Shown here piece by piece: positions 22,284 to 32,063 of a DNA stretch of 64,000 bases. The position numbers and the translations under genes were made by a program. This DNA comes from Morinoia aosen (Eukaryota > Arthropoda > Malacostraca > Amphipoda > Talitridae). The stretch lies in assembly GCA_030386875.1 (NCBI GenBank), contig CM059575.1:13540293-13604292 (forward strand), written 5' to 3'. Below the pieces are notes generated by a model. That model was not told the DNA's origin and ran no database searches. It was given only the letters and a program-made list of their open reading frames with translations. Position 1 is the stretch's first letter. Each line of letters opens with the position of its first letter.

Positions 22284-23060
22284 ATGCCAATGCTAGGCTC
22301 AGTGGGAGAATTCAATCCTTTAGAGGAAGAATTTCCAGAATATGAAGTCAGGCTGAACTGCTTCCTGAGTATTAATAAAGTGGATGATTCAAATAAAGCT
22401 AAAACATTTATTGCTCTGGTGGGTCCTAAAATTGTTAGGTTAGCCAAAGACCTACTCTCACCTAAAAGACTTTTAGATGCTACCTATGAGGAGATCATGG
22501 AAGCGTTGAGACGGCATTTTAAGCCGACACGCAACCAGATCTTTGAAAGGTTTAGGTTCCATAAGCGGAACCAGAAACAAGGGGAGAGCATTGCTGATTT
22601 TGTGGCTAGCTTAAAGGCCCTTTCAGACACCTGTAATTTCAAACAGGAAGTTCTGGAAGAGACGCTTCTTGATAGGTTCATACTGGGTGTGGCCAGTAAT
22701 GATGTTCAAAACTGTTTGCTTAATGAAGCAGACCTCACATGGAAAAAAGCCGTGGATCTGGCAACTGCCAAAGAAACTCAACTGAGGGAGACGGTTGTGT
22801 TAAGGCAACCTAATTCCATACTAAATGTGGGCCAGCATAGAGTAAAGCAAACTGCAGTAAAGCCTCAGGGCAAAACTCAGGCTCAAGCTAGCCCCAAATC
22901 AGCATGCAGCGGCTGTGGTAATCTGCACTGGCGTAGAGATTGCCCCTATAAAGACAGTGTTTGTCATGGTTGTGGCCAAAAAGGCCATCTTAAGAAATGT
23001 TGCTTTAAAGTGAAAAATCAAAATTCTGCTAAAGGCAACAAAAATAATTTTGTGCAATAG
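22284..23060 (+). CDS. Gag of element B
   Basis: 258 residues. The N-terminal two thirds is the capsid, with the conserved Gypsy pattern from WxxYxxR-like sequence (here FPEYEVRLNCFLSI) through ATYEEIMEALRRHF, ERFRFHKRNQKQGESIADFV and LLDRFILGV. The C-terminus has two zinc knuckles, CSGCGNLHWRRDC (first spacing one residue short of canonical) and CHGCGQKGHLKKC. It would assemble the particle and bind RNA. It is intact and full length, ending at a stop 8 nt before the pol frame starts. Confidence 0.9.
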   Translation: MPMLGSVGEFNPLEEEFPEYEVRLNCFLSINKVDDSNKAKTFIALVGPKIVRLAKDLLSPKRLLDATYEEIMEALRRHFKPTRNQIFERFRFHKRNQKQGESIADFVASLKALSDTCNFKQEVLEETLLDRFILGVASNDVQNCLLNEADLTWKKAVDLATAKETQLRETVVLRQPNSILNVGQHRVKQTAVKPQGKTQAQASPKSACSGCGNLHWRRDCPYKDSVCHGCGQKGHLKKCCFKVKNQNSAKGNKNNFVQ

Positions 23061-23068
23061 CCGAGGAA

Positions 23069-23460
23069 ATGAAACCCCCAATCAAATTACTTTCAATGGC
23101 CACCTACTCTACAATACCAGCTAAGTCAAGACCCGAGCTGAGACCTTCTGATGTTAAGCTTAGGACTTATGGGGGAACACCCCTAGTGATTTGTGGGGAG
23201 ATTAGGGCTAACATCCAGCGTGAACCTGGTAATATGGTTCCTCAACTAGCAACTTTTGTGATTGTAGACAGGGAGGGGCCAGCTTTGCTGGGTAGGGACC
23301 TGATTGATTCCCTCGGGCTAACTATAGTAACAAATAATGTCAACAAATTGACTACCTGCCCTGAAGAGTTAGCAAATAAATTCCCCGACCTTTTTCAACC
23401 AGGTCTAGGTTGCTTTAAGGGAAGGAATTTCAAAATAGAAGTGGATCCAGCCGTACCACC
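23069..23460 (+). pseudogene. Protease part of element B pol (5' fragment, interrupted by C)
   Basis: The flap/hydrophobic retropepsin motif ALLGRDLIDSLG is intact, and the residues after an active site (ATYSTIPA) are present. The expected D-T/S-G triad just before them is not there; the sequence reads LLSMATYSTIP. This looks like a small deletion or replacement of the catalytic motif. After the protease the RT linker begins (FKIEVDPAVPP) and is cut by the 5' LTR of C at 23461. It continues after 28203. Confidence 0.8.
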
Positions 23461-23787
23461 TGTTGTATAGTGACGCTCTTGGGATATTTATGGAGGTTCC
23501 GGCTGCGGAGATTTATGAGTCTCGCTCGCTCGGAGTTTCCGGTGGAACCGCCGATGCGGGCCTGGTATTTACAAGCGCCGGATAGGTCGGAAGCGTGCCT
23601 ACTGCCGGGCGGAAGTTCATTGTTCGAACTAGACTTAAGAGCAAGCTGTGTGAACTTGAGATCAGTACATTACTAGTAGTCCTGCTGTTCGTTTTGCTAT
23701 CCAATTGCCTGGTTTACGGCTAGGCTAACCGATCTACAAGTGCTGTCCAGTAAACCTTATATCTTGCTGAAATTCCAAGATACTACA
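23461..23787 (+). repeat. 5' LTR of element C
   Basis: 327 bp, one mismatch to 27873-28199. The short frames within it are identical in both LTRs and are not genes. Confidence 0.95.
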
Positions 23788-23850
23788 ATTGGCAACGAGG
23801 CTTCGAACTTGCGAAGTGAATTTGAACTTTAAAAGTGCTCTGAAATTAAG

Positions 23851-24828
23851 ATGGCATATTCTACAGTCAGCTGTCCTCCGTTCGACGTGGAAGTAGAAAC
23901 AGTGAGTGAATTCTTGGAACGCTGGAAAGTACAAAGTGCAGACGCTCTTCAGAAAGCAGGAAATAATGGCGGTAAAAAAGCTAGTATTCTAATCAAAGCT
24001 TTGCCTGTAAACATAATTACTGATCTACAACGAAGAATCAAACCTACGTTACTCACTGAGGCTACATATGAAGAACTTGAAGAAAAATTAACACAAAAAT
24101 TTGAAATTAAAAAATCCATCGTCGGTGCATCGGTTACATTTCTAAATAGAAAACAAGGTGCTGATGAATCCATAGAAAGGTATGCTAAAACGTTAAATGA
24201 CTTAGCATCTGCATGTAATTATGGTAATTGCTGTCGTGATCGTTTATTAAGAGATGCCTTCGTGGCTGGGCTACACTCAGCGCAAATTCTCAGCGCGGTT
24301 CTACAGAAGTGCGATAGCAAGTCCTTCAACGAATGCGTTGAAAACGCAAAACTTATCGAACAATTAAGCTCCGACGCTCAAGATATTATTCGGGAGGATT
24401 CATCTACATCGTATTTCACTACAGAAAAACTCCCGCCGAACTACATATGCATTCGCTGCGGAACCAAGCAAAAGCATCTTGCAAAGAATTGCTATGCTTT
24501 GAAATTGAAATGTCACACATGTGGAAAATTAGGCCACATTTCTAAGGTTTGCAAATCTACAACTGCAGCTCGGCCTCATCCTGCTATGCCTACACGAAGG
24601 GGACCTACACGAGGAGAATCTGACGCAGCTCGCACTTACACAGTGCAGTCGGGAAGAAGCGGTTGCTGTGGCATCGTCGGAAGAGAAGACGTGTTAATGA
24701 AGAATTCACGGATGCCTCTACAGAAGAACGAAGCTGTTTGGCAAAAACCGGGGAACGAAAGTGGTGACGGTAATCATCTACATGAGTGTTCTGATTATTC
24801 CTCAAGTGATTCTAATTTTTTAGAGTAA
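23851..24828 (+). CDS. Gag of element C
   Basis: 325 residues. The capsid region has the Gypsy signature FLERWKVQSADAL, then ATYEELEEKLTQKFEIK, FLNRKQGADESIERYAKTL and LLRDAFVAGL. Two zinc knuckles follow: CIRCGTKQKHLAKNC (non-canonical spacing, 5 residues between Cys and His) and the canonical CHTCGKLGHISKVC. A Ser/Arg-rich tail of about 90 residues completes it. It is an intact frame. It would form the particle and bind RNA. It ends 35 nt before the protease Met at 24864. Confidence 0.9.
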   Translation: MAYSTVSCPPFDVEVETVSEFLERWKVQSADALQKAGNNGGKKASILIKALPVNIITDLQRRIKPTLLTEATYEELEEKLTQKFEIKKSIVGASVTFLNRKQGADESIERYAKTLNDLASACNYGNCCRDRLLRDAFVAGLHSAQILSAVLQKCDSKSFNECVENAKLIEQLSSDAQDIIREDSSTSYFTTEKLPPNYICIRCGTKQKHLAKNCYALKLKCHTCGKLGHISKVCKSTTAARPHPAMPTRRGPTRGESDAARTYTVQSGRSGCCGIVGREDVLMKNSRMPLQKNEAVWQKPGNESGDGNHLHECSDYSSSDSNFLE

Positions 24829-24863
24829 ACACCACTGTAATTCCCGTCACTAAAGAGCCCACT

Positions 24864-25613
24864 ATGATTGCATGCAACCTAAATAGTAAACCTGTTGAAT
24901 TCTTGTTGGATAACGGCAGTGCCGTGTCAACTATACGTAAAAGAGATGCAATCAGAGTTGGTGCTGTGGTAAATCCTACATGCAGCAAAATTCTCGGGTA
25001 CAGTGGTGTCTCGGTAAACCTGCTTGGTCAAGCTTCAGTAACGGTTATGTACCAAAATGTAAGTTTTAATCATAAGTTTCTCATTGTGGAGGATGATAGA
25101 ATCAACTTACTTGGCCGAGATATTTGTTCTAAACTAAACGTAGACATTGTCATTCCTGACAAATACGATTCCATAAATAAAACGGATTGTCATAGTTTGC
25201 CGAAAAAGTTGTCGTTAAAATATGACGAATACTTATCATCTGATTCACAGTCTAACGTTAAAGAGACAGTTCATCTTGATGTGTTGCCTAATGCAGTTCC
25301 TGTATTTTGTAAAGCACGCCCGGTTCCTGTAAGACTAAGAGACTCTGTCAAAACCGAACTGGAACGCTTGCAGAGTATGGGCAAAATCACAAAGGTGTAT
25401 GATAGCCAATGGGCATCTCCTACTGTTAATGTTCTAAAGTCTGACGGCAGTGTGAGAATCTGTGGAGATTTTTCAGCTTCCATTAACAATTTTCTGAATC
25501 CAGTTCAATCTGTACTACCTGTTATTGATGATGTCATTTCTCAAGTCGGAGACGCTAAGTTTTTCTCAAAAATTGATTTGTCTAACGCGTTTTTGCAAAT
25601 TCCGTTGGAATAA
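24864..25613 (+). pseudogene. Element C pol, part 1: protease and RT N-terminus (ends at an in-frame TAA)
   Basis: Protease: FLLDNGSAVSTIRKR near residue 16, where the family has D-T/S-G, so Thr/Ser is replaced by Asn. RNLLGRDIC-like NLLGRDICSKL is present. RT N-terminus: VRLRDSVKTELERLQ, WASPTVNVLK, VRICGDFSASINNF and SKIDLSNAFLQIPLE, where the frame hits TAA (25611-25613). RT continues at once in the same frame. The catalytic Asp of KIDL is present. A single point change would explain the stop. Confidence 0.85.
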
Positions 25614-27827
25614 GAATCAAAGAAAGTTACGACCATTAACACCTCTGAAGGTCTATTTATGTACAATTACTTACCCTATGGTCTACGTGCAAGCCCTGGC
25701 ATTTTTCAAGCACTCATGAATAGGACTCTTTCTGGCATCGATAATATCATTGTGTACCAGGATGACCTCCTCATTTTGACCTCGTCATATGATGCTCATT
25801 TGGAAGTTCTTGACAGGGTCCTGTCTGTCCTGGAAAACTCGGGAATTCGCCTAAATCTGTCTAAATGTGCCTTTCTAACTGATCGTGTGTCTTATCTAGG
25901 GTACGTTTTCGATAACAAGGGTGTTCACCCTAACTCTGAGAAAGTAGAAGCTATTCTCAATGCTCCTGTTCCTAAAAACCTCAAACAGTTGCAAGCTTTC
26001 ATCGGATTGTGTAACTTCTATAGTCGTTTTGTACCCAACTTTTCTAATGTCATGCATCCTCTGTATTCGCTGCTTAAGAAAAATGTACAGTTCCGGTGGA
26101 CTCCAGAACAGGACGAGAGTGTCCAGAAAATTAAGAACATCTTTCGTTCGCATAAACCTCTAAAGTTGTTTGATCCCAACCATGAAACTCTTCTTGAAAC
26201 TGATAGTTCGGGTTATGGAGTTGCTGCCATACTCATGCAACGCGTTAGTCCTTCTCATGATTGGTGTCCGGTTCAATTTGCTTCGAGATCTCTGAATAGT
26301 GCGGAACAAAACTACTCTAACATTGAAAGGGAGAGCCTTAGTGTGGTTTTTGGCGTGGAGAAATTCAAGAAATTTCTACTTGGTGCTAAGTTCATTATCC
26401 ATAATGATCAGAAACCTCTTTGTAAACTTTTTGCACATGACAAGGGTGTACCTCTCAACTGTTCCGCTCGAATTCAGAGATGGGCTCTTAGACTCTCCCA
26501 GTTTGACTATGTTTTCAGATATTCGAAAGGCAAATGTAACGTAAATAGCGATTGTCTCAGTAGGCTGCCACTACCTACGACTGTAAGGGAGCTAGAACCG
26601 TACGAAATGATTTTTGCTGTGAACACTCTTGATAAAACTTCTGTCACGTGTGAAAATATAAAAACTCATACCGATATGGATAGCGAACTATGCCAACTTA
26701 AACAATACATAAAGTTTGGCATGCCTCCTAAACCTGATCCCAATTTTACAAAATTTAAGAACCTGCTACCTCAGATGACCATCATGAAGGGTTGCATACT
26801 TTATAAAGAACGGGTTTTTATTCCCAAGTCACTGCGTAGTTTAGTCCTTGAAACATTTCATGATGGACATCCTGGCATTTGTGGCATGAAATCGTTGGCC
26901 AGATCTGTTATTTGGTTTCCCGGAATGGACAAAACTATTGAAGACATCGTAAAATGTTGTCCCCAATGTCAATTAAATCGAGCAAAACCTAAGTCTAGAA
27001 ATGTAGAATGGCCTACTCCTTCTCGTCCTTTTGAACGCATTCATGTCGATCATTTTTTCTACGAGAATAAAATTGTTTTCATTGCTGTAGATGCACTATC
27101 TAAATATATTGAATGTGAAGTGGTACCATCCACGAGTGTGTCAGATACTGTCGATGCGTTGAGAATGATTTTCAGCAGAAACGGGCTGTGTGATGTGCTC
27201 GTAAGTGACAATGCTTCTAACTTTTCATCTCAAGACTTCAAAGATTTTCTTATTTCCAACGGCATTGAGCACCTCACACCTCCGCCCTACTCTCCAGCAA
27301 GCAATGGTCAAGCTGAGAGTGGGGTAAGAGTCATTAAAGACTTGTTGAAAAAACTATCTTCTTCCGAATCGTTCAAATCCCGTCTAGCAAAAGCATTATT
27401 TCAGTCGCATTGTATTCCGCATAGTGTTACAAAAATTGTTCCCTCTGTTGCGCTGAACAATCGTAAATTTGTTACTTCCAAAGATAGAGTTCATCCTAAA
27501 TTTTCTGTGTCCAGGTCTAAGCCTGTGTATGTAACTCAATTTGATGTCGGGGATCATGTTCTCGCTCTGAATTTAAGAAATGGTCCCAAGTGGTTGAAGG
27601 GAATTATTGTTAGTAAAGTTGCTGTTAATATCTTTCATTTTCAAATATTAGCATTAAATGTAATCTGGAAGAGACATTCAAATCAGCTGTTGCACAGTAG
27701 TTTGGAATCTGCCGGGAGTGGAGCAGCAGAGACTCCTGCTTTTCAGCCTGTTAACAGCTCTCCTGCGCAAAGTGAACATCGTAGATCAGGCAGAATAACC
27801 AAACCTGTAATACGAATAGGTTGTTGA
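25614..27827 (+). pseudogene. Element C pol, part 2: RT palm, RNase H, integrase
   Basis: Same frame as part 1. The first Met is at 25659, but coding sequence runs directly from the stop. RT: YLPYGLRASPGIFQ and VYQDDLLIL (catalytic DD, with Gln in place of the more usual V/L/M). RNase H: LETDSSGYGVAAIL and HNDQKPL (family TDHKPL). Integrase: zinc region FHDGHPGICGMK...CCPQC, catalytic VDHFFYENK, VSDNASNFSS and PASNGQAESG (D, D, E). The C-terminal DVGDHVLALN tail is present. It ends 45 bp before the 3' LTR. The whole polyprotein is open apart from the TAA. Confidence 0.9.
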
Positions 27828-27872
27828 GTTCCTCCTTCCCTTTGTCACATATTCATCTAAAGGGAGGGAAGT

Positions 27873-28199
27873 TGTTGTATAGTGACGCTCTTGGGATATT
27901 TATGGAGGTTCCGGCTGCGGAGATTTATGAGTCTCGCTCGCTCGGAGTTTCCGGTGGAACCGCCGATGCGGGCCTGGTATTTACAAGCGCCGGATAGGTC
28001 GGAAGCGTGCCTACTGCCGGGCGGAAGTTCATTGTTCGAACTAGACTTAAGAGCAAGCTGTGTGAACTTGAGATCAGTACATTACTAGTAGTCCTGCTGT
28101 TCGTTTTGCTATCCAATTGCCTGGTTTACGGCTAGGCTAACCGATCTACAAGAGCTGTCCAGTAAACCTTATATCTTGCTGAAATTCCAAGATACTACA
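27873..28199 (+). repeat. 3' LTR of element C
   Basis: 327 bp. It follows a polypurine tract (about 27858-27871) and is followed by the TSD CACC. Confidence 0.95.
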
Positions 28200-28203
28200 C
28201 CAC

Positions 28204-30779
28204 CAAAGTTTTGTAAGGCCAGGAACGTGCCTTACACACTGAGACCAAAGGTGGAGGCAGAACTTGATAGACTGGTGCAAGAAGGTATCCTCACCCCTGT
28301 ACAATACTCGAGATGGGCAGCGGCGATCGTCCCTGTGCTCAAGGCTGATCAAAGCATCCGCATCTGTGGGGACTACAAATTAACAGTCAACAGAGCCACT
28401 AGGCTTGATACCTACCCTATACCCAGAGTGGAAGATCTATTTAGCGGGTTAGCAGGAGGAGTTATATACTCCAAGCTAGATTTGTCTCAGGCATACGCTC
28501 AACTACCCTTGGATGAAGACTCCAAGGAACTCACGGTAATAAACACCCACAGAGGGTTATTTGCCTACAACCGTCTCAGTTTTGGAATTGCGTCCGCACC
28601 TGGAATCTTTCAGCGTGCCATGGAAGGACTATTGCAGGGCCTCCCAGGAGTGTTCTGCTACCTGGATGACGTCCTGGTGAGTGCCACTAATGAGCAAGAG
28701 CACAACAAGCGTCTCTATCAAGTCTAATCTAAACTACAGGAGGCAGGACTAAAACTGAAAATGGATAAATGCCAAATTGGAGTGCCACAGGTATCCTACC
28801 TTGGATACCAAATTGACAAGGATGGATTGCACCCCACTGCAGAGAAGGTAGCAGCAATCCAGAATGCACCAGCTCCTACTAATGTAACTCAACTGAGAGC
28901 CTACCTTGGGCTGCTAAATTTCTATAGGAAATTTCTAAAATCATCTGCAACTATGCTGGAGCCCCTAAATACCTTAATGAGAGACAAAACCCCTTGGAAA
29001 TGGGATGCAAGTCAGGAGAGAGCCTTCCAGAAATCTAAACAAGCCCTCCTGGACTCTCAGACTCTAGTCCACTTTGACCCTCATAAACCCATAGTGGTAG
29101 TGGCTGACAGTAGTGCGTATGGTGTGGGAGCGGTGCTGTGTCACCTTATTGATGGGATTGAACGCCCCGCCTATTTTGCCTCCCGAACTCTAACAGCAAC
29201 AGAACGCAACTACTCTCAAACTGAGAAAGAAGCCCTAGCTATGGTGTTCGCACTTCGAAAATTTCATTGCTACCTGTGGGGACAGGATTTCACTGTGGTT
29301 ACGGACCACAAACCTTTGTTAGGACTATTTGATCCGGGTAGAAGCATTCCTCCGATGGCATCCGGGCGCATTCAAAGGTGGGCTTTACTACTGCAGTCCT
29401 ACAAGTTCACCTTGCGTCACCGGTCCGGCGTGCTGTTGGGCACAGCTGATGCTCTCAGTCGTCTACCTTTGACAACTCCCGAGGAAGCCACACCTATTCC
29501 TGTGGAATGGACGTCCTTAGTAAATTACCTCGAGTCAGCTCCAGTCACCAGCACCCACATCCGCGACGGCACCCTAAGGGACCCAGTACTTTCAAAGGTA
29601 TACAAATACTGCCACGTAGGCTGGCCTTCGACGGTAATTGGTGACCCTGATCTCGCTCCGTATACTAGGAGGCGAGACGAATTGTCCACACAAAATGGCT
29701 GTGTGCTCTGGGGAGCAAGAATTATTGTACCCCAAGCTCTCAGACAAGCCATTGTGGACGAACTGCACTCTGGCCATGCTGGATCATCCAGGATGAAGGA
29801 GTTAGCTCGCAGCTATGTATGGTGGCCGCTGCTGGACAAAGATCTAGAAGAAACGACTAAGTCATGCAGCGAGTGCCTGAGCACTCGAGCTGCACCAACG
29901 AAAGCTGAACTCCATCCGTGGGAATGGCCGGCGAAGCCTTGGCATCGCATACACATTGACTACGCGGGCCCAATGGATGGAAAATACTATCTAGTGATCG
30001 TGGATGCACACTCTAAGTGGGTTGAAATTTTTCCCACATCTACTACAACCTCTAGCGAAACGATCTCGTGCCTGAAACACACTTTTGCGACATTTGGATT
30101 TCCAGTAACAATTGTTTCTGACAATGCAACGTGTTTCACATCGGCTGAATTCCAAGAATTTGTGAAGGCATGTGGTATGCGACATATTACGAGTGCACCA
30201 TACCACTCTTCAACTAATGGACTGGCAGAGCGCATGGTACAAACTTTCAAGAAGAATATACGAAAGTCAACGGAACCCCTACGCCTAGCACTAGACAGGT
30301 TTCTATTCAACTATCGGCTGACACCCCACTCAACAACAGGTGTTACGCCGGCCGAACTGATGTTAGGCAGGAAAGTTCGCTCTCGTCTTGATCTGCTTTG
30401 GTCGTCAGAAGCAATCGCGTCCAAAGTTGCTCAACGCCAGGACGCTCAGAAAAGATACCACCCAGGGTCTCGCGCGGTTGATATTCCGCCGGAGTCTCCT
30501 GTGATGGTCCGTCAATACACGCCGGGTTCTCCAAAATGGACCCCTGCTACCACCATTGAGAAAACAGGCCCGGTATCCTACAAGTGCCAACTGAAGGGGG
30601 GAGAGGTCGTTCGTCGACACCAGGACCAAGTTATTACCTGCTCGAACACCATCCCTGAACCCTTGGAACAACCTACGGAGGAAACCATCGTGTTTCCACA
30701 ACCTGCTCAAAATTCATACCCACCACCTCCGACCAATGAACCTGACACCGGAACACCTGATTACCCGACTCCCACCTAG
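28204..30779 (+). pseudogene. Element B pol, 3' fragment: RT, RNase H, integrase
   Basis: Continuation of B pol after the C insertion. RT: FCKARNVPYTLR, WAAAIVPVLK, SKLDLSQAYAQLPL and FCYLDDVLVSA. An in-frame TAA lies at 28725-28727, and the same frame then runs without interruption to 30779 (KCQIGVPQVSYLGYQIDK and so on). RNase H: VADSSAYGVGAVL and TDHKPLL. Integrase: HSGHAGSSRMKE...CSECL zinc region, HIDYAGPMDGKY, VSDNATCFTS and STNGLAERMV. It ends with a Pro-rich tail. B is inactive through the C insertion, the protease defect and this stop. Confidence 0.9.
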
Positions 30780-31349
30780 GAGGCTAGGATGCACGAGCCT
30801 CCAAGTGCTAACATCTCACGCAGGTCTACCCGGGCTCGGAAGCCTGTGGTGAGAATGGACCTTTAGGATTGACTATATGGAATAAGGGGACTGGGGATAC
30901 AGGGGGAGGGTTTCTAATTAAGGAGGGAGGGGTGTAATATAGCGAGTAGTGTAAGTTCTAGTTAGAGAGACCATAAGTTGGCAACGCTCGAGAGAGCAAC
31001 ACTCGCAAGTCAGTCTGCTATTGGCCTCGGGTTCAACAACAAGTACATGTTGACCGAGTGTGTGTATATAAGTACCTACTGTGGTTGGTATCTAACTTCT
31101 TAATTTCTAAACTAATGTACTAGTTCTATTCTACCCTATTCTAAATATATTCCCGTCTATCTCCGCTCTACTCTGACTAACCACAGTATTGCACATTGAG
31201 TATTTAAGTTAAGATATCCAAGAGGTGAGTGAACTATTTACCTAAATTGCTGTGTCATAGCATGGTCTATTTTGTGCAGTACTCTATCTATGTTGTGTCT
31301 ATGTGGAACCTATGCTGTGCTCTAGTGTAGGGCTATCCACTCCATAATA
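30780..31349 (+). repeat. Element B 3' end: polypurine tract and 3' LTR
   Basis: After the pol stop there are about 150 bp, a polypurine tract (30921-30932), then the 417-bp LTR at 30933-31349. Confidence 0.9.
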
Positions 31350-31488
31350 AATCTATAAAGCTGAGTCCCAACATTGTCGTCATTCCCCTCTCGTTATCGT
31401 GATCTTAAACGTACTTCTCGAGATTATTTACGTTTTGGTGGTTGGGTATTGTCGTAAAGTCTGCCCCGACCATCAGACGTAAAAGTTC

Positions 31489-32063
31489 TGCCTTTAGCTT
31501 GGCCTCTAGCTCTGCCTTTAGCTTGGCCTTTACCTGGACCTTTACCTTGGCCTGTAGTTGCCTTTAGCTTGGCCTCTAGCTCTGCCTTTAGCTTAACCTG
31601 TAGTTTTGCCTTTAGCTTTGCCTTTAACTTGCCTTTAGCCTTGTATATTATCTAATTACTGGCTAAATTGTAAACTGCCTCCAACCACGGACACAAGTTA
31701 ATGAGCCCGCATCTGTTAAATTCAATGTGCCATGAGCTTTAATTAATAACCAATTAAGATCTATTATCGCCATCAATCACGGCTCAAATTGATATCACTC
31801 ACCTGCTCAAATTCCGCAGGCTTTGAGCTTCCCCCTGAAATCACACTGATTTCTTTTGCCTGCTAAATTGCCCTACCCATAAAGTGAATACCATAAATCA
31901 CCACACACACACCGTCGACTTCGTCACTCGCCGGAGCCTTTTGCCTGCACGGACTGCGAACCATCTTCAGCCAAGTTCTTCAGTGGAAAAGTCTCGGCGG
32001 TTCTTCTGGCTTCTTCAAATAAACCCGAGACAAAGCTGAGTTCCCAACCGTGTCGTTACTGTC
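31489..32063 (+). repeat. Middle piece of solo LTR A1 with GCCTTTAGCTTGG-type microrepeats
   Basis: About 31489-31640 holds repeats of GCCTTTAGCTTGGCCTCTAG and variants (TTTACCTTGGCC, CTTTAGCTTAACC), about 8 units. The rest aligns with A2 (TATATTATCTAATTACTGGCTAAA) and leads to the TTCAAATAAA signal at about 32018. It ends in TGTC, the TSD of element D. Confidence 0.75.

Larger units (their letters stand above)
23461..28199 (+). mobile_element. Full-length Ty3/Gypsy element C inserted in the pol of B
   Basis: LTRs of exactly 327 bp (23461-23787 and 27873-28199) start TGTTGTATAGTGACGC and end GATACTACA. A 4-bp TSD CACC is exact (23457-23460 and 28200-28203). Primer site TTGGCAACGAGGC follows the 5' LTR, and the polypurine tract AAAGGGAGGGAAG precedes the 3' LTR. 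The LTRs differ by one base (23733-23760 region, tgctg/agctg), so it is the youngest LTR insertion here. Gag and pol are long open frames with one stop in pol. The element is 4,739 bp. Confidence 0.96.
21638..31349 (+). mobile_element. Full-length Ty3/Gypsy element B (Mag-like), split by element C
   Basis: Two 417-bp LTRs (21638-22054 and 30933-31349) flank gag and pol. The order is LTR, primer site TGGCGACGAGGAT (about 22056), gag 22284-23060, protease, then the C insertion, RT-RH-IN to 30779, a polypurine tract AAGGAGGGAGGGG (30921-30932) and the 3' LTR. By eye the LTRs differ at three positions, so it is young. The flanks share ATCT or a near match, but the TSD is not clean. Without C it is about 4.97 kb. 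Confidence 0.92.
20090..31484 (+). mobile_element. Solo LTR A2, split by element B
   Basis: Pieces 20090-21637 and 31350-31484 total 1,683 bp. It starts TGTAGCATTAGCTAC and ends GACGTAAAA. The 4-bp TSD GTTC is exact (20086-20089 and 31485-31488). It is the same family as A1 (shared GGCATTAAAAATCTTACTT, and TCTCCGTGATGGGAATTTACC) and sits inside A1. It contains an AATAAA-type signal just before the B insertion (about 21626). Confidence 0.9.

Noticed and set aside
23470-23676. Identical 68-residue frames at 23470 and 27882
   Set aside because: Both lie in the LTRs of element C and reflect LTR identity, not a gene.
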